From positions 1,922,001 through 1,986,000 of the forward strand of contig JANQAK010000003.1 in NCBI GenBank assembly GCA_024707075.1: a stretch of 64,000 nt of DNA, written 5' to 3'. Shown here one piece after another: positions 27,289-36,604 of the stretch. Both the position numbers and the translations under genes were made by a program. The notes under the pieces were generated by a model. That model saw only the letters and a list, made by a program, of their open reading frames with translations, had not been told where the DNA came from and did no database searches. The DNA comes from Afipia sp. Lineage in GTDB: Bacteria > Pseudomonadota > Alphaproteobacteria > Rhizobiales > Xanthobacteraceae. How positions within the stretch are numbered: the stretch's first letter is position 1; every line of letters begins with the position of its first letter.

Positions 27289-27843
27289 ATGCTTCCAGTC
27301 ACCGGAACCGGCCTTCTGGCCCTCGCGGTCCTGTTCGGCGCCGCCTTTGGATTCCTGCTCCATCGCGGGCGGGTCTCCGACTACAACACCATCATCGGTC
27401 AGTTTCTTCTGAAGGACTTCACGGTTCTAAAAATCATGCTGACCGCCATCGTGGTGGGCGGCATCGGCGTCTTTACCCTCGTCCAGCTCGGCTACGCCCA
27501 ATTCCATATCAAGCCCGCCGACCTTCTCGCGATCAGTCTCGGCGCAGCATTGTTCGGTGTCGGCATGGTGCTGTACGGCTACTGCCCCGGCACCGCGCTC
27601 GCGGCCATCGGGGGCGGCAGCCTGCACGCGCTAATCGGTGCAGCCGGCATGTTGGCCGGCGGAATTCTCTATGCGCTTAGCTTCGACTGGGTGAAAGCAA
27701 ACATCCTGCCGGTCGGCGCCATGGGCAAGGTGCAATTGCCCGCGCTTCTCGGCGTCAATGCGCCTGTTATCTTTGCGGTCCTCGCCATCGCGGCGGTGGC
27801 GTTCTTCACCGTGCTGGAAAGCCGTCCGGCGAAGCGGCAATAA
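27289..27843 (+). CDS. YeeE/YedE family protein (PmpB-like, sulfur-compound transporter half)
   Basis: A 184-residue membrane protein with about five helices. The conserved motif YGYCPGTALAAIGGGSLHALIG, including the functional Cys, identifies the second half of a split YeeE/YedE transporter. HRGRVSDYNTIIGQFLLKDFTVLKIM is also typical of PmpB-type proteins. AAGGAG precedes the ATG. The gene converges on ruvB, leaving only 1 bp between the two stops. Last gene of the putative persulfide-responsive unit. Confidence 0.88.
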   Translation: MLPVTGTGLLALAVLFGAAFGFLLHRGRVSDYNTIIGQFLLKDFTVLKIMLTAIVVGGIGVFTLVQLGYAQFHIKPADLLAISLGAALFGVGMVLYGYCPGTALAAIGGGSLHALIGAAGMLAGGILYALSFDWVKANILPVGAMGKVQLPALLGVNAPVIFAVLAIAAVAFFTVLESRPAKRQ

Positions 27844-27844
27844 T

Positions 27845-28891
27845 TCAGGCGCGATCGTCATCCTGCTCGAACATGCCGAACTGCGCGGGATCCCGCGACG
27901 GTTCGGCGAGGCCGAGGTGTTTGAACGCGTGCGATGTCAAAAGCCGCCCGCGCGGCGTGCGTTGCAGATAGCCGCACTGGATCAGGAACGGCTCGATGAT
28001 GTCCTCGATGGCGTCGCGCGGCTCGGAGAGAGCCGCCGCCATTGTCTCGACACCCACCGGCCCGCCGCCGTAGTTGATCGCAATCGTCGTCAGATAGCGC
28101 CGGTCCATTGCATCGAGTCCGGCCTTGTCCACTTCCAGCGCGCCGAGCGCGTTGTCGGCGATCTTGCGATCGATGGCATTGGCGTCAGCCGCGGAGGCAA
28201 AATCGCGCACCCGCCGCAGTAAGCGTCCGGCGATGCGCGGCGTGCCGCGTGCGCGCCGCGCAATCTCGTTGGCGCCGTCCGGCGTCATGCCGATGTTGAG
28301 CACCCGCGCGCCGCGCGTCACGATCTTTTCCAGTTCGTCCTCTGTGTAGAAATTCAGCCGCACCGGAATGCCGAAGCGGTCGCGCAGCGGATTGGTGAGA
28401 AGTCCGGCGCGCGTTGTCGCACCGACCAGCGTGAATTTGGCGAGGTCGATCTTCACCGACCGCGCCGCCGGCCCCTCGCCGATGATGAGATCGAGCTGGA
28501 AATCCTCCATCGCCGGATAGAGCACTTCTTCCACCGCCGGACTGAGCCGGTGAATTTCGTCGATGAACAGCACGTCGCGCTCTTCGAGATTGGTCAGCAA
28601 TGCCGCAAGATCGCCGGCCTTGGCGATCACCGGGCCCGAGGTGGCGCGAAAGCCGACGCCAAGCTCGCGCGCCACGATCTGCGCCAGCGTGGTCTTGCCC
28701 AGCCCCGGCGGCCCGACGAACAGCACATGGTCGAGCGCTTCCTTGCGCTTGCACGCGGCGTCGATGAACACCTGAAGATTGGCGCGCGCCTGCTGCTGGC
28801 CAACGAATTCCGACAGGTTCTGCGGACGCAGCGAAGTGTCGCCGATGTCATCGGCGCGGCGCTCGGGAGTGACGATGCGGGGCGAAGTCAT
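27845..28891 (-). CDS. ruvB: Holliday junction branch migration helicase RuvB
   Basis: AAA+ motor that drives Holliday junction migration with RuvA. The 348 residues carry Walker [10 protein letters not shown], Walker [13 protein letters not shown], sensor region [19 protein letters not shown] and the C-terminal winged helix with [16 protein letters not shown]. The start ATG overlaps the stop of the membrane protein gene upstream (ATGA). Last gene of the ruvC-lysE-ruvA-orf-ruvB series. Confidence 0.97.
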   Translation of the reverse strand: MTSPRIVTPERRADDIGDTSLRPQNLSEFVGQQQARANLQVFIDAACKRKEALDHVLFVGPPGLGKTTLAQIVARELGVGFRATSGPVIAKAGDLAALLTNLEERDVLFIDEIHRLSPAVEEVLYPAMEDFQLDLIIGEGPAARSVKIDLAKFTLVGATTRAGLLTNPLRDRFGIPVRLNFYTEDELEKIVTRGARVLNIGMTPDGANEIARRARGTPRIAGRLLRRVRDFASAADANAIDRKIADNALGALEVDKAGLDAMDRRYLTTIAINYGGGPVGVETMAAALSEPRDAIEDIIEPFLIQCGYLQRTPRGRLLTSHAFKHLGLAEPSRDPAQFGMFEQDDDRA

Positions 28892-29415
28892 GGCGTATGT
28901 TTAACCCGATGCAGCGGGCGGGCAAGCCACCAGCAGAAACTCGCCGCGAGAAATCCAAGGACGGCCAGCATGGAAAACAGCGAAATCCCCTGCGCGAACG
29001 ACTGCACACTGGGCAGAATCAATGCGGACGATTCGCTCGGCCTGATGAACATGCCGAACACCACAAAACCCGCGACGGCCGCGAAAGCCGCCAGCCACGC
29101 CATCCAGATAGCGTTGAGGTCAGCATAGATCGCCGACCATGCGAAAATGGTTCCGGCCGCGACCGACGGCAGAAACGAGGCAAGAATCGCAATCGCCGCC
29201 AGCAGCCACGCCGCGAACGACGCCACCGTACGCAGCGCATCGAGATCCGCCACCGCGAGCAGCAGTTGCAACAGCGGCGCGCCGAGCGCGATCACGAGCA
29301 GCGACACCATCGCCGCAATCGTCAGCGGTCCCGCGATGGTGAAGATCGCGACGATGCCGAGAAATTTTCCGGCGCGCTTGAGGCTGCCCGGTCCGACGCT
29401 CGCGCCGCCGGTCAC
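28888..29415 (-). CDS. Conserved membrane protein between ruvA and ruvB, function unknown
   Basis: I do not recognise a family. The 175-residue product has four hydrophobic segments: [85 protein letters not shown] and [19 protein letters not shown]. It starts with GTG at 29415 overlapping the ruvA stop (GTGA) and ends overlapping the ruvB start (ATGA), so it is clearly translated with the ruv genes. The location suggests co-expression with DNA repair but not necessarily a role in it. Confidence 0.8.
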   Translation of the reverse strand: MTGGASVGPGSLKRAGKFLGIVAIFTIAGPLTIAAMVSLLVIALGAPLLQLLLAVADLDALRTVASFAAWLLAAIAILASFLPSVAAGTIFAWSAIYADLNAIWMAWLAAFAAVAGFVVFGMFIRPSESSALILPSVQSFAQGISLFSMLAVLGFLAASFCWWLARPLHRVKHTP

Positions 29416-30029
29416 TTCGACAATTCCTTCAAGCCGAGCCGGATGAGCTGCGCGGTCTCGGCGGCTTCGCCCGCGCCGCGCGAGGCCGCCGCGATCGCAG
29501 CGGCCGCCTGCGGCTGACCATAACCGAGATTGACCAGCGCCGAGATCGCATCGGTGACCGGACGCGGCGCGCGGTTGTCATCGAGCGCGCCGGACAGATG
29601 CACCACCGCCGGATCGAGATTGGTGAAGGCCGGTGTTTTATCTTTCAATTCGGTGACGATGCGCTCGGCGACTTTCGGGCCGACGCCTGGCGTGCGCGCC
29701 ACCGCGGCCTTGTCACGCAGCGCAATGGCGTTGGCGAGATCGTGCGGCGGCAGGGTGCTGAGCACCGCAAGCGCAACTTTCGCGCCGACGCCCTGCACGG
29801 TTTGCAGCAGCCGGAACCATTCACGCTCCATGTCGGTGCGAAATCCGAACAGCTTGATCTGATCCTCGCGGACATAGGTCTCGATGGAGAGCACCGCCGC
29901 CTCGCCCGGCTGCGGCAGCGCCTGCAACGTCCGCGCCGAGCAATGCACCTGATAGCCGACGCCCTGCACGTCGAGGATCACATAATCCTCACCGTAGGAA
30001 TCGATCAGGCCTTTGAGTTTTCCGATCAT
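29412..30029 (-). CDS. ruvA: Holliday junction DNA-binding protein RuvA
   Basis: Tetrameric junction-binding subunit of RuvAB, 205 residues. N-terminal OB domain [31 protein letters not shown] and helix-hairpin-helix motifs [20 protein letters not shown] and [21 protein letters not shown] are intact. The C-terminal RuvB-binding domain has [23 protein letters not shown]. The start overlaps the LysE-like stop by one base (TAATG). Confidence 0.97.
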   Translation of the reverse strand: MIGKLKGLIDSYGEDYVILDVQGVGYQVHCSARTLQALPQPGEAAVLSIETYVREDQIKLFGFRTDMEREWFRLLQTVQGVGAKVALAVLSTLPPHDLANAIALRDKAAVARTPGVGPKVAERIVTELKDKTPAFTNLDPAVVHLSGALDDNRAPRPVTDAISALVNLGYGQPQAAAAIAAASRGAGEAAETAQLIRLGLKELSK

Positions 30030-30652
30030 TATACTTGCCGTGTCGCGATGGCCGCGGCGGCACCCGCCATCACACCGCCTCCGATACGGTTGAGCAGCTT
30101 CATGGCGTGCGGGCTGCGGAACAGCCTGCGCGCCCGCGACGCCGCCAACACATAACCGCTGAAAACCAGCACCAGCACCACGGCGATGATTCCGGCAAGT
30201 TCAGCGTAGCTGACGAGATCGATGCGCGACACGTCGATCAGCGTCGGCGTCAGCGCGAGATAAAATGCAATGGCCTTGGGATTGCCGAGTGTCAGCAACA
30301 GCCCGCCCATAAAGGAGCGTAGCGGCTTGCCGTCGACATTATCGGCCGCGTTCATATCGACTGCCACCGCAGGCGCAGTCCACAAACGATACGCGAGGTA
30401 GAGCAGATAGGCCGCGCCGGCATATTTGATGATCGAAAAAATCATCTGGAAACTGCTGGCGACGAACGACAGGCCGAGCACGGCGATGGCGAGCCAGGTA
30501 ACATCGCCAAGCACAATGCCGGCGATAAAGGCCGGCACACCCGCGGTGCCGCGGCCGATCACGCGCGCCAGAATCGCCGCGATCGCGGGACCGGGCGAAG
30601 CCGCCGCCACCAGGATGGCGAAGGCAAAGATCGTCAGTGCGGTTATCGTCAT
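30029..30652 (-). CDS. LysE/RhtB family amino acid exporter
   Basis: From ATG 30652 ([35 protein letters not shown]) a 207-residue membrane protein with about six helices. The [12 protein letters not shown] block and [20 protein letters not shown] are LysE/RhtB signatures. Such proteins export lysine, threonine, homoserine or related compounds; the substrate is not predictable. AAGGAATTTGGA precedes the ATG. It is inserted between ruvC and ruvA on the same strand and shares a TAATG overlap with ruvA. The track start 17 residues upstream is not preferred. Confidence 0.9.
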   Translation of the reverse strand: MTITALTIFAFAILVAAASPGPAIAAILARVIGRGTAGVPAFIAGIVLGDVTWLAIAVLGLSFVASSFQMIFSIIKYAGAAYLLYLAYRLWTAPAVAVDMNAADNVDGKPLRSFMGGLLLTLGNPKAIAFYLALTPTLIDVSRIDLVSYAELAGIIAVVLVLVFSGYVLAASRARRLFRSPHAMKLLNRIGGGVMAGAAAAIATRQV

Positions 30653-30721
30653 TCCAAATTCCTTGTGGCCGCCATCTTCGCACCGAACGCGCCGCGCCGC
30701 CACCGGGACGGCTGCGCCGCT

Positions 30722-31252
30722 TCAGCGGATTGCCGCAACCTTCAGCTTCAGCATCGCGCTTTGGCGATGATGGGCATGGGTGATCGCGATGGCCAGCGCG
30801 TCGGCCGCGTCCGACGTCTGCGGATCGGCTTTCGGCAGCAGCACGCCAAGCATGACGCGAATCTGGTTCTTGTCGGCATGGCCTGCCCCGACCACGGTCT
30901 TCTTGATCTGGTTCGGCGCGTATTCCGCGACTGCAATTCCGAACATCGCCGGCGCCAGCATGGCGATGCCACGCGCCTGACCGAGTTTCAGCGTCGATGC
31001 GCCGTCCTTGTTGACGAAGGTCTGCTCGACGGCGGCCTCCGCCGGCTTGAAATCACCAAGCACGCGGGCGAGACCTTCATGGATCGCGAGCAGACGTTCC
31101 GCCAGCGGCGAGGCCTCGCGCGATTCCACCGAGCCGCAGCCGACGTAAATCAGCCGGTTACCGTCGATATCGATCACACCCCAGCCCGTCCGGCGCAGGC
31201 CCGGATCGATCCCCAGAATGCGGACGGGTGAGCGAATCGGCAAAGATGTCAT
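30722..31252 (-). CDS. ruvC: Crossover junction endodeoxyribonuclease RuvC
   Basis: Resolvase that cuts Holliday junctions. From ATG 31252 ([27 protein letters not shown]) it has 176 residues. The first catalytic Asp is in GIDPG, a Glu in [11 protein letters not shown], and the last acidic pair in [17 protein letters not shown]. The C-terminus is ordinary. It follows yebC by 52 bp on the minus strand and begins the ruv group. Confidence 0.96.
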   Translation of the reverse strand: MTSLPIRSPVRILGIDPGLRRTGWGVIDIDGNRLIYVGCGSVESREASPLAERLLAIHEGLARVLGDFKPAEAAVEQTFVNKDGASTLKLGQARGIAMLAPAMFGIAVAEYAPNQIKKTVVGAGHADKNQIRVMLGVLLPKADPQTSDAADALAIAITHAHHRQSAMLKLKVAAIR

Positions 31253-31304
31253 AAAGCCATGATACCGCCGGGCGAGGCGCAAGCCCAGCGGAGCAGGACC
31301 GGCC

Positions 31305-32051
31305 TCACGCGTTCATCTTGGCCGCAAGCGCGTCGGACACTTCGAAGTTCGCATAGACGTTCTGGACGTCGTCATGCTCGTTCAGCAGGTCGAGCAGCTT
31401 GAACAGCTTTTCGCCGGTCTCGTCATCGACCGTGATGGTGTTCTGCGGCTTCCACACCAGCGCCGCCTTGCGCGGCTCGCCGAACTTCGCCTCCAGCGCC
31501 TTGGCGACTTCGCGAAATGTGTCCTGCGACGCGAAGACCTCATGGCCGTCCTCGTCCGAGGCCACATCATCCGCGCCGGCCTCGATCGCGGCTTCCAGCA
31601 TGGCGTCGTCGGACGCGACCTTGGCGTCGTATTCGATCACGCCGACACGGTCGAACATGAAGGAGACCGAGCCGGTTTCGCCGAGGTTCCCGCCGGACTT
31701 GGTGAAGTAGGACCGAATGTCGGAGGCCGCGCGATTGCGGTTGTCGGTGAGCGCCTCGACGATCACGGCGACACCGCCGGGACCGTAACCCTCATAGCGG
31801 ATTTCATCGTAGTTCTCGCCGTCGTTGCCGATGGCCTTCTTGATCGCGCGCTCGATGTTGTCCTTCGGCACGTTTTCCGCGCGCGCCGCCGTGATCGCCA
31901 GACGCAGGCGCGGGTTCATGGCCGGGTCCGGGGTTCCCAGCTTGGCGGCGACGGTGATTTCCCGCGCCAGCTTGCCGAACATCTTGGACCGCATGGCGTC
32001 CTGTTTGCCCTTGCGGTGCATGATGTTCTTGAATTGGGAATGTCCGGCCAT
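31305..32051 (-). CDS. YebC/PmpR family DNA-binding / translation-associated protein
   Basis: A 248-residue YebC family protein. The N-terminus [32 protein letters not shown] and the motif [22 protein letters not shown] are diagnostic. Family members were described as transcription regulators and, in part, as helpers of translation through difficult stretches. Position upstream of ruvC is conserved in alphaproteobacteria. A 243-bp gap with no recognised feature separates it from the divergent chemoreceptor-like gene. Confidence 0.93.
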   Translation of the reverse strand: MAGHSQFKNIMHRKGKQDAMRSKMFGKLAREITVAAKLGTPDPAMNPRLRLAITAARAENVPKDNIERAIKKAIGNDGENYDEIRYEGYGPGGVAVIVEALTDNRNRAASDIRSYFTKSGGNLGETGSVSFMFDRVGVIEYDAKVASDDAMLEAAIEAGADDVASDEDGHEVFASQDTFREVAKALEAKFGEPRKAALVWKPQNTITVDDETGEKLFKLLDLLNEHDDVQNVYANFEVSDALAAKMNA

Positions 32052-32294
32052 CGGGGGTGTCTCTCGGGCGTTCAGCGATGAAATTGAGCGATCTCGTGAT
32101 TCTTGGGCGTCGTTAATGCAACAGCCCGGCGGGGCGGCGTTATAGGCCGGGAACGGCCAAATTTAAAGGCAGAAAGCCCGATTTCCGGTACGCCGATATG
32201 GGGGACGGCAAATCTGCCCGGTAAAAGTTAACCGTGACTTCACGCTGGAATGAGACACTGCCTATCTATTACTCATATATTTCAGAGAGCCCTC

Positions 32295-34047
32295 ATGGCG
32301 TTCGGTCTTTTTCGGAAGCGGCAGCCAGAACAGGCCATGCCGGATATTGCCCCTGAAGCCGCGCCGGCCGCGGCTCCGGAATCTGTCGCCACGGACCATG
32401 ATTCGGCCCGCGAGATTCTTGAACTGCTCGAACTCGAACTGGTCGCGATGGTCCGCCAGCTCGAGCGCGCGGCGAACTCGGTTGCGAGCGGCGCGCAATC
32501 CACCGCGACCACGCTCCACGCCATCCGTCATCGCGCCGACGCGCTGACCGACCGCACCAGCGACGCGCAGGCGACCGCCGAAACCTTCTCGCAAGCGGCG
32601 GAAAAATTCACCCAGTCGGCTCACGGCATCGGCGCACAGGTGCGCGACGCCAGCAAGCTCGCGGATGAAGCCAGCGCCGCAGCGCTGGAAGCCAGCATGA
32701 ACGTCGAGCGGCTGCGCGAATCCTCCGCGGCCATCGGCAACGTCGTCAATCTGATCGCGACCATCGCCAAGCAGACCACCCTGCTCGCGCTCAACTCCAC
32801 CATCGAGGCCGCGCGCGCGGGTTCCGCCGGCCGCGGATCTCGCCGTGGTGGCGTCCGAAGTGAAGGCGCTGGCGGTGCAGACCCAGAACGCGACCGAAGA
32901 GATCAAGCGGAAGATCGACGCCTTGCAGCAGGACGCCGCGACGTCGTTCGACGCAGTGCATCGGATCAGCGCCGCGATCGACGCCATCAAGCCGGTGTTC
33001 GCGCATGTCAACGGCGCGGTGGCCGAGCAGACCGAAGTTACCGGGGAGATTGCGCAAAACGCAGCATCGGCCTCTCAATTCATCGTCTCGGTGGGCACCA
33101 GCAGCGCCGAAATCGACAGCGCCGCCAAGGAAGCCGAGACCCATGGCGAGAGCGTCGCGCAGGCCGGCAAGGCGGTGACGATGTTCGCCGAGAAATTGAA
33201 GACGCGCTGCGCGGTGCTGCTGCGCCAGAACGAAGGCGAAGAGCGCAACGCCGAGCGGATGCCGTGCCGGCTTCAGATCGAGATCGCGGCACATCCTTCG
33301 CCCATCAAGGCCGAGGCGCTCGAACTGTCCATCGCGGGGATTCTGATTTCCGGTGCGGGCGCCAATAGCCTGTCCCAGAATCAGGTCGTGCGCGCGAAGC
33401 TGGAAGACATCGGCCCCTGCGAGATCTGCGTGACCGAACGCACGTCTGCGGGAGTCCAGGCCGAATTCGTCTCGCCCGACGCCGCGCTCAAGGGAAAGAT
33501 CGAGGACAAGGTCTGGAGCATCCACGACGAGAACACCGAATTCGTCACTCGGGCGATGGAAGCCGGCGACACGATCACGAAGATTTTTGAGAATGCTGTT
33601 TCGAAGGGTGCCGTGACGATCGAGGATCTGTTCGACGAGGACTACGTCAAGATCGAAGGCACCGATCCGGTGCAATACCGCACTCGCTTCCTTAACTGGG
33701 CCGACAGGGCGTTGCAGGAATTTCAGGAAGCCTTCCTCGCGAAAGATCCGCGGCTTGCTTTCAGTGTCGCCATCGACCGCAACGGCTATCTGCCGGTGCA
33801 CAACAAGATCTACTCCCAGCCGCAGCGCGCGGGCGACGTCACGTGGAATACGGCAAATTCACGCAACCGCCGCATCTTCAACGATCCCGCCGGACTCGCC
33901 GCGGGCCGCAACATCCGCTCCTACCTGATCCAGAGCTACGCCCGCGACATGGGCAACGGCACCACCATCATGATGCGCGAGATCGACGTGCCGATCCGCG
34001 TCAACGGCCGCCACTGGGGCGGATTCAGGACGGCGTACAAGATTTGA
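32295..34047 (+). CDS. Cytoplasmic chemoreceptor-like protein with PilZ-like region and C-terminal sensor region (frame broken by a 1-nt insertion)
   Basis: Two frames join into about 583 residues if one base is deleted near 32831-32838, giving IEAARAGSAGR-D-LAVVASEVKALAVQTQNATEEI, the hallmark hairpin of chemoreceptor signalling domains. There is no membrane helix, so it should be cytoplasmic. After the signalling domain, EERNAERMPCRLQIEIAAHPSPIKAEALELSIAGILI looks like a PilZ-type segment. The C-terminal part ends NRRIFNDPAGLAAGRNIRSYLIQSYARDMGNGTTIMMREIDVPIRVNGRHWGGFRTAYKI, a region seen at the end of some alphaproteobacterial receptors. No chemotaxis genes are nearby. The break is probably a sequencing insertion. 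Confidence 0.75.
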
Positions 34048-34062
34048 GCCGGCAAGGAAGAA

Positions 34063-34177
34063 CTCATGGTGAGGAGGCGCTCTTGCGCCGTCTCGAACCA
34101 TGAGGCGCGTTGAAAACGTCCCTCTCCCCATCCTCATCCTTCGAGACGCAATGCTGCGCATTGCTCCTCAGGATGAG
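34063..34177. repeat. Dispersed palindromic repeat, family B (CTCATCCTGAGGAG type)
   Basis: CTCATGGTGAGGAGGCGC...TCTCGAACCATGAG (first hairpin) and CATCCTCATCCTTCGAGACGC...GCTCCTCAGGATGAG (second). Related elements occur at 50854-50955, 56201-56348, 58682-58796 and inside 63518-63685. It lies between convergent genes. Confidence 0.85.
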
Positions 34178-34197
34178 GCGGAGCGCCGAGAAAAACT

Positions 34198-35016
34198 CTA
34201 CCAGAAATCCGGCACGGCGCGATCCAGCATCGGACCGATGCGCACGGGTGCCACGCGCGCGGCAAGGCCCGTCGCATCGTCGGTCTCCACCGCAACACCG
34301 CTTAAGGTTGCGACGCCCTCGGCAGGCTCGAAGCGGCCTGCCGGATAGCCGCGCAGGAAGCGTCCGAGCGGCTCTTCCCGGTCCATCCCGATGATCGACT
34401 GATAGTCGCCGGTCATGCCGGCGTCGGTCATGTAGGCGGTGCCACCCGGAAGAATCCGGTGATCCGATGTCGGCACATGGGTGTGCGTACCGACCACAAG
34501 GCTGGCGCGGCCGTCGCAGAAATAGCCGATGGCCTGCTTCTCGCTCGACGCTTCGGCGTGAAAATCCACCAGCACCGCATCGGCGGCCTCGCGCAACGGA
34601 CACGCATTCAACTCGCGATCGATGATGGCGAAGGGATCGTCGAACGGTTGCATGAAGATACGGCCGATGCCGTTGACGACCAATGCGCGCTTGCCGGTCC
34701 TGGTATCGACCAGCGCGGCGCCGCGGCCCGGCGTGCCCGGAGGGAAATTCGCCGGACGGATGAGACGCGGCGCGCGCTCGATGAAAACCAGAGCCTCGCG
34801 CTGATCCCATGAATGATTGCCGAGCGTAATGGCATCGGCACCCGCCTCAAGCAGTTCATAATAGATCGCTTCGGTGATGCCGAAGCCGCCGGCTGCGTTT
34901 TCGCCGTTGACCACGACGAGATCGAGTTTCCAGTCACGGACGAGACCCGGAAGCGTTTCGGTCACGGCCGCGCGGCCGCTTCGTCCCACCACGTCACCGA
35001 CAAACAGGATACGCAA
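34198..35016 (-). CDS. YmdB family metallophosphoesterase
   Basis: A 272-residue dinuclear-metal phosphoesterase. Metal-site motifs are in order: FVGDVVGRSGR, VVNGENAAGGFG, LGNHSWDQRE, DFHAEASSEKQA and GTHTHVPTSD. These match the YmdB/TIGR00282 family, shown to hydrolyse cyclic nucleotides in Bacillus and Deinococcus. Substrate here is inferred only. It starts 1 bp after the 5-FCL stop on the same strand, so the two are likely co-transcribed. Confidence 0.92.
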   Translation of the reverse strand: MRILFVGDVVGRSGRAAVTETLPGLVRDWKLDLVVVNGENAAGGFGITEAIYYELLEAGADAITLGNHSWDQREALVFIERAPRLIRPANFPPGTPGRGAALVDTRTGKRALVVNGIGRIFMQPFDDPFAIIDRELNACPLREAADAVLVDFHAEASSEKQAIGYFCDGRASLVVGTHTHVPTSDHRILPGGTAYMTDAGMTGDYQSIIGMDREEPLGRFLRGYPAGRFEPAEGVATLSGVAVETDDATGLAARVAPVRIGPMLDRAVPDFW

Positions 35017-35017
35017 T

Positions 35018-35608
35018 TCATAAACTCCGCAGATCGATCAGCCCGCGTTCCGTTAGCACACAATCGAGCTGTTCGTCGTGGGGAAGTCGGGGCACGGTCT
35101 CGATTTCCTGCACTGCAAAAGCGAGACCGATCACCGTGATTTTTTTTGATGCGCGAAGGTTTTGCAGGGTGCGGTCATAGTAGCCGCGGCCATAACCGAT
35201 GCGATGACCAGCTCGGTCGAAGGCGGCCAGCGGCACAAGCACGATATCGGGATCGACCTCAGGCGCATCCGACGACGGCTGGAAAATTCCGAACGGCCCA
35301 CGCACCAATCCCTCCTCCGGCCGCCAGGCGCGGAAAATCAGGGCGTGATCGCGCGCGATGATGACCGGCAAGGCGAGCGCTGCGCCTTTACCAGCAAACG
35401 CACGCATCAATGGAAACGGATCGAGTTCGGTGTTGATTGGCGAATAACCTGCGACGATGGTGTCATGCGACAGTTCGACCGGCAGGGGCGCAGCAGCAAT
35501 GGCCTCGGCGGCAGCGGTACGGGCCTCAAGGCTCAACGCATCGCGCCGCGCCAGCGCGTCGCGCCGGAATTCATCTTTCAGATTTGCGAGAAATTGGTTC
35601 CCGTCCAC
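35018..35608 (-). CDS. 5-formyltetrahydrofolate cyclo-ligase
   Basis: Recycles 5-formyl-THF to methenyl-THF in folate metabolism. The 196 residues start with GTG at 35608 (VDGNQFLANLKDEFRRDALARRDAL). The C-terminal ATP/folate motif LVPLAAFDRAGHRIGYGRGYYDRTL is diagnostic. The gene lies just downstream of the 6S RNA gene, the classical ssrS-ygfA (fau) arrangement of proteobacteria. Confidence 0.93.
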   Translation of the reverse strand: MDGNQFLANLKDEFRRDALARRDALSLEARTAAAEAIAAAPLPVELSHDTIVAGYSPINTELDPFPLMRAFAGKGAALALPVIIARDHALIFRAWRPEEGLVRGPFGIFQPSSDAPEVDPDIVLVPLAAFDRAGHRIGYGRGYYDRTLQNLRASKKITVIGLAFAVQEIETVPRLPHDEQLDCVLTERGLIDLRSL

Positions 35609-35661
35609 GACCTTAAGTCCCTGTCATTCACTGCGCGACAAGAAGCCGGAGGCGAAAATAA

Positions 35662-35806
35662 AGTGCGAAGCCACGATGGCCGTTGAAGCACTCGATCCCG
35701 GAGCACCTACGAAAGTAGGTGGGCACCATGTGACCGGATCCACGGACCCGGTCAGGGACAGTTCCCTGAAGGATCGATAAGGCCCCGGGGATATATGGCT
35801 TCTGAC
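35662..35806 (-). ncRNA. ssrS: 6S RNA (ssrS)
   Basis: Global regulator RNA that binds the sigma-70 RNA polymerase holoenzyme. The minus strand between zapA and the 5-FCL gene reads a closing stem GAAGCCA ... TGGCTTC. Near the 5' end is ATATATCCCCGGGGCCTTATCG, then GGGAACTGTCCCTGACCGG...CCGGTC, a hairpin ACCTAC/GTAGGT and CTCCGGGATC. These pieces match the alphaproteobacterial 6S RNA layout as I know it, and the zapA-6S-5FCL synteny is characteristic. The exact ends are estimated from the closing stem. Covariance-model scoring would confirm it. Confidence 0.87.
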
Positions 35807-35880
35807 GCGCGACGCAGCCTCGCCAAACCAATGTAGTCACGATCGCAGCGGAGCGCCAGCGGGTGCAGCCGGCAATCGTG

Positions 35881-36264
35881 TCAGCCGATCGCGATGCCGT
35901 TCCGCGCCGGACGATTCAGCGCCTGGGTCATCTTTTCGATCCGGTCGGAGGCCGAATTCAGCGCATTGGCGACCGCCGACTGCGTCGCGCGGGCGCGATC
36001 CGCTGCAACCACACGAACGTCGCGCAACGCGTTCAGTTCTTCCTCAAGCCCGCGAATGCGTTGCCCCGCGTCCACCAGTTCGTCGGCGACCGTCAGCGCC
36101 GCCATCACGGTCAGGCGCTGGTCTCCAATCTCGCCGAACTTGCCACGCAGGCTGGCGATCCGCGCCTCCAGGCTCTCGGCCAGCCGCAGCAGGCGGTTTT
36201 CCTGCCCGGCCTCGCAGGCCATGCGATATTGCCGGCCATTGATGGTGACGTTGATGTGACTCAT
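35881..36264 (-). CDS. zapA: Cell division protein ZapA
   Basis: FtsZ-ring-associated protein, 127 residues. The N-terminal MSHINVTINGRQYRMACEAGQENRLLRLAESLEARIA and LTVMAALTVADEL are the ZapA core. A C-terminal coiled-coil tail is longer than in E. coli. It lies just upstream of 6S RNA and downstream of the DUF4164 gene on the same strand, which is the normal alphaproteobacterial order. Confidence 0.92.
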   Translation of the reverse strand: MSHINVTINGRQYRMACEAGQENRLLRLAESLEARIASLRGKFGEIGDQRLTVMAALTVADELVDAGQRIRGLEEELNALRDVRVVAADRARATQSAVANALNSASDRIEKMTQALNRPARNGIAIG

Positions 36265-36274
36265 GACAATTTTC

Positions 36275-36604
36275 TCATGGCGATTCTCCGGAATCGATCA
36301 CCGAGCGGATGGTATCAATGGCGATGTCGAGACGCTCCGCGATCTCGCGGTTGGTCCGCTCCAGCGCGCGGGAACGCACCAGCGTGCCGTCGAGTTCATT
36401 GGCGAGCCGCGAGCGGTCGGCCCCGAGCGCCTGAATCCGCGCGCCGAGTTCCTCGTCCGCGCGATCGGCGTCCCGCCGCCGCTCGACGGCGCTTTCGAGC
36501 GCGTCCAGCGCCGCCGCCAGCCGCCGCGTCGCAAGCTCAATATCGCTCGTTCCCGCGGCTGCGGGCTCTGGGTTGGCGAAACCGTTGGCACTGCGATCGG
36601 TCAT
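36275..36604 (-). CDS. DUF4164 family coiled-coil protein
   Basis: A 109-residue protein from ATG 36604 (MTDRSANGFANPEPAAAG). A continuous heptad-like stretch runs from LATRRLAAALDALESAVERR to LERTNREIAERLDIAIDTIRSVI. Small coiled-coil proteins of DUF4164 sit next to zapA in Rhizobiales and may act with the division ring, but this is inference. It is 10 bp upstream of zapA. The track start 13 residues earlier is not preferred. Confidence 0.82.
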   Translation of the reverse strand: MTDRSANGFANPEPAAAGTSDIELATRRLAAALDALESAVERRRDADRADEELGARIQALGADRSRLANELDGTLVRSRALERTNREIAERLDIAIDTIRSVIDSGESP

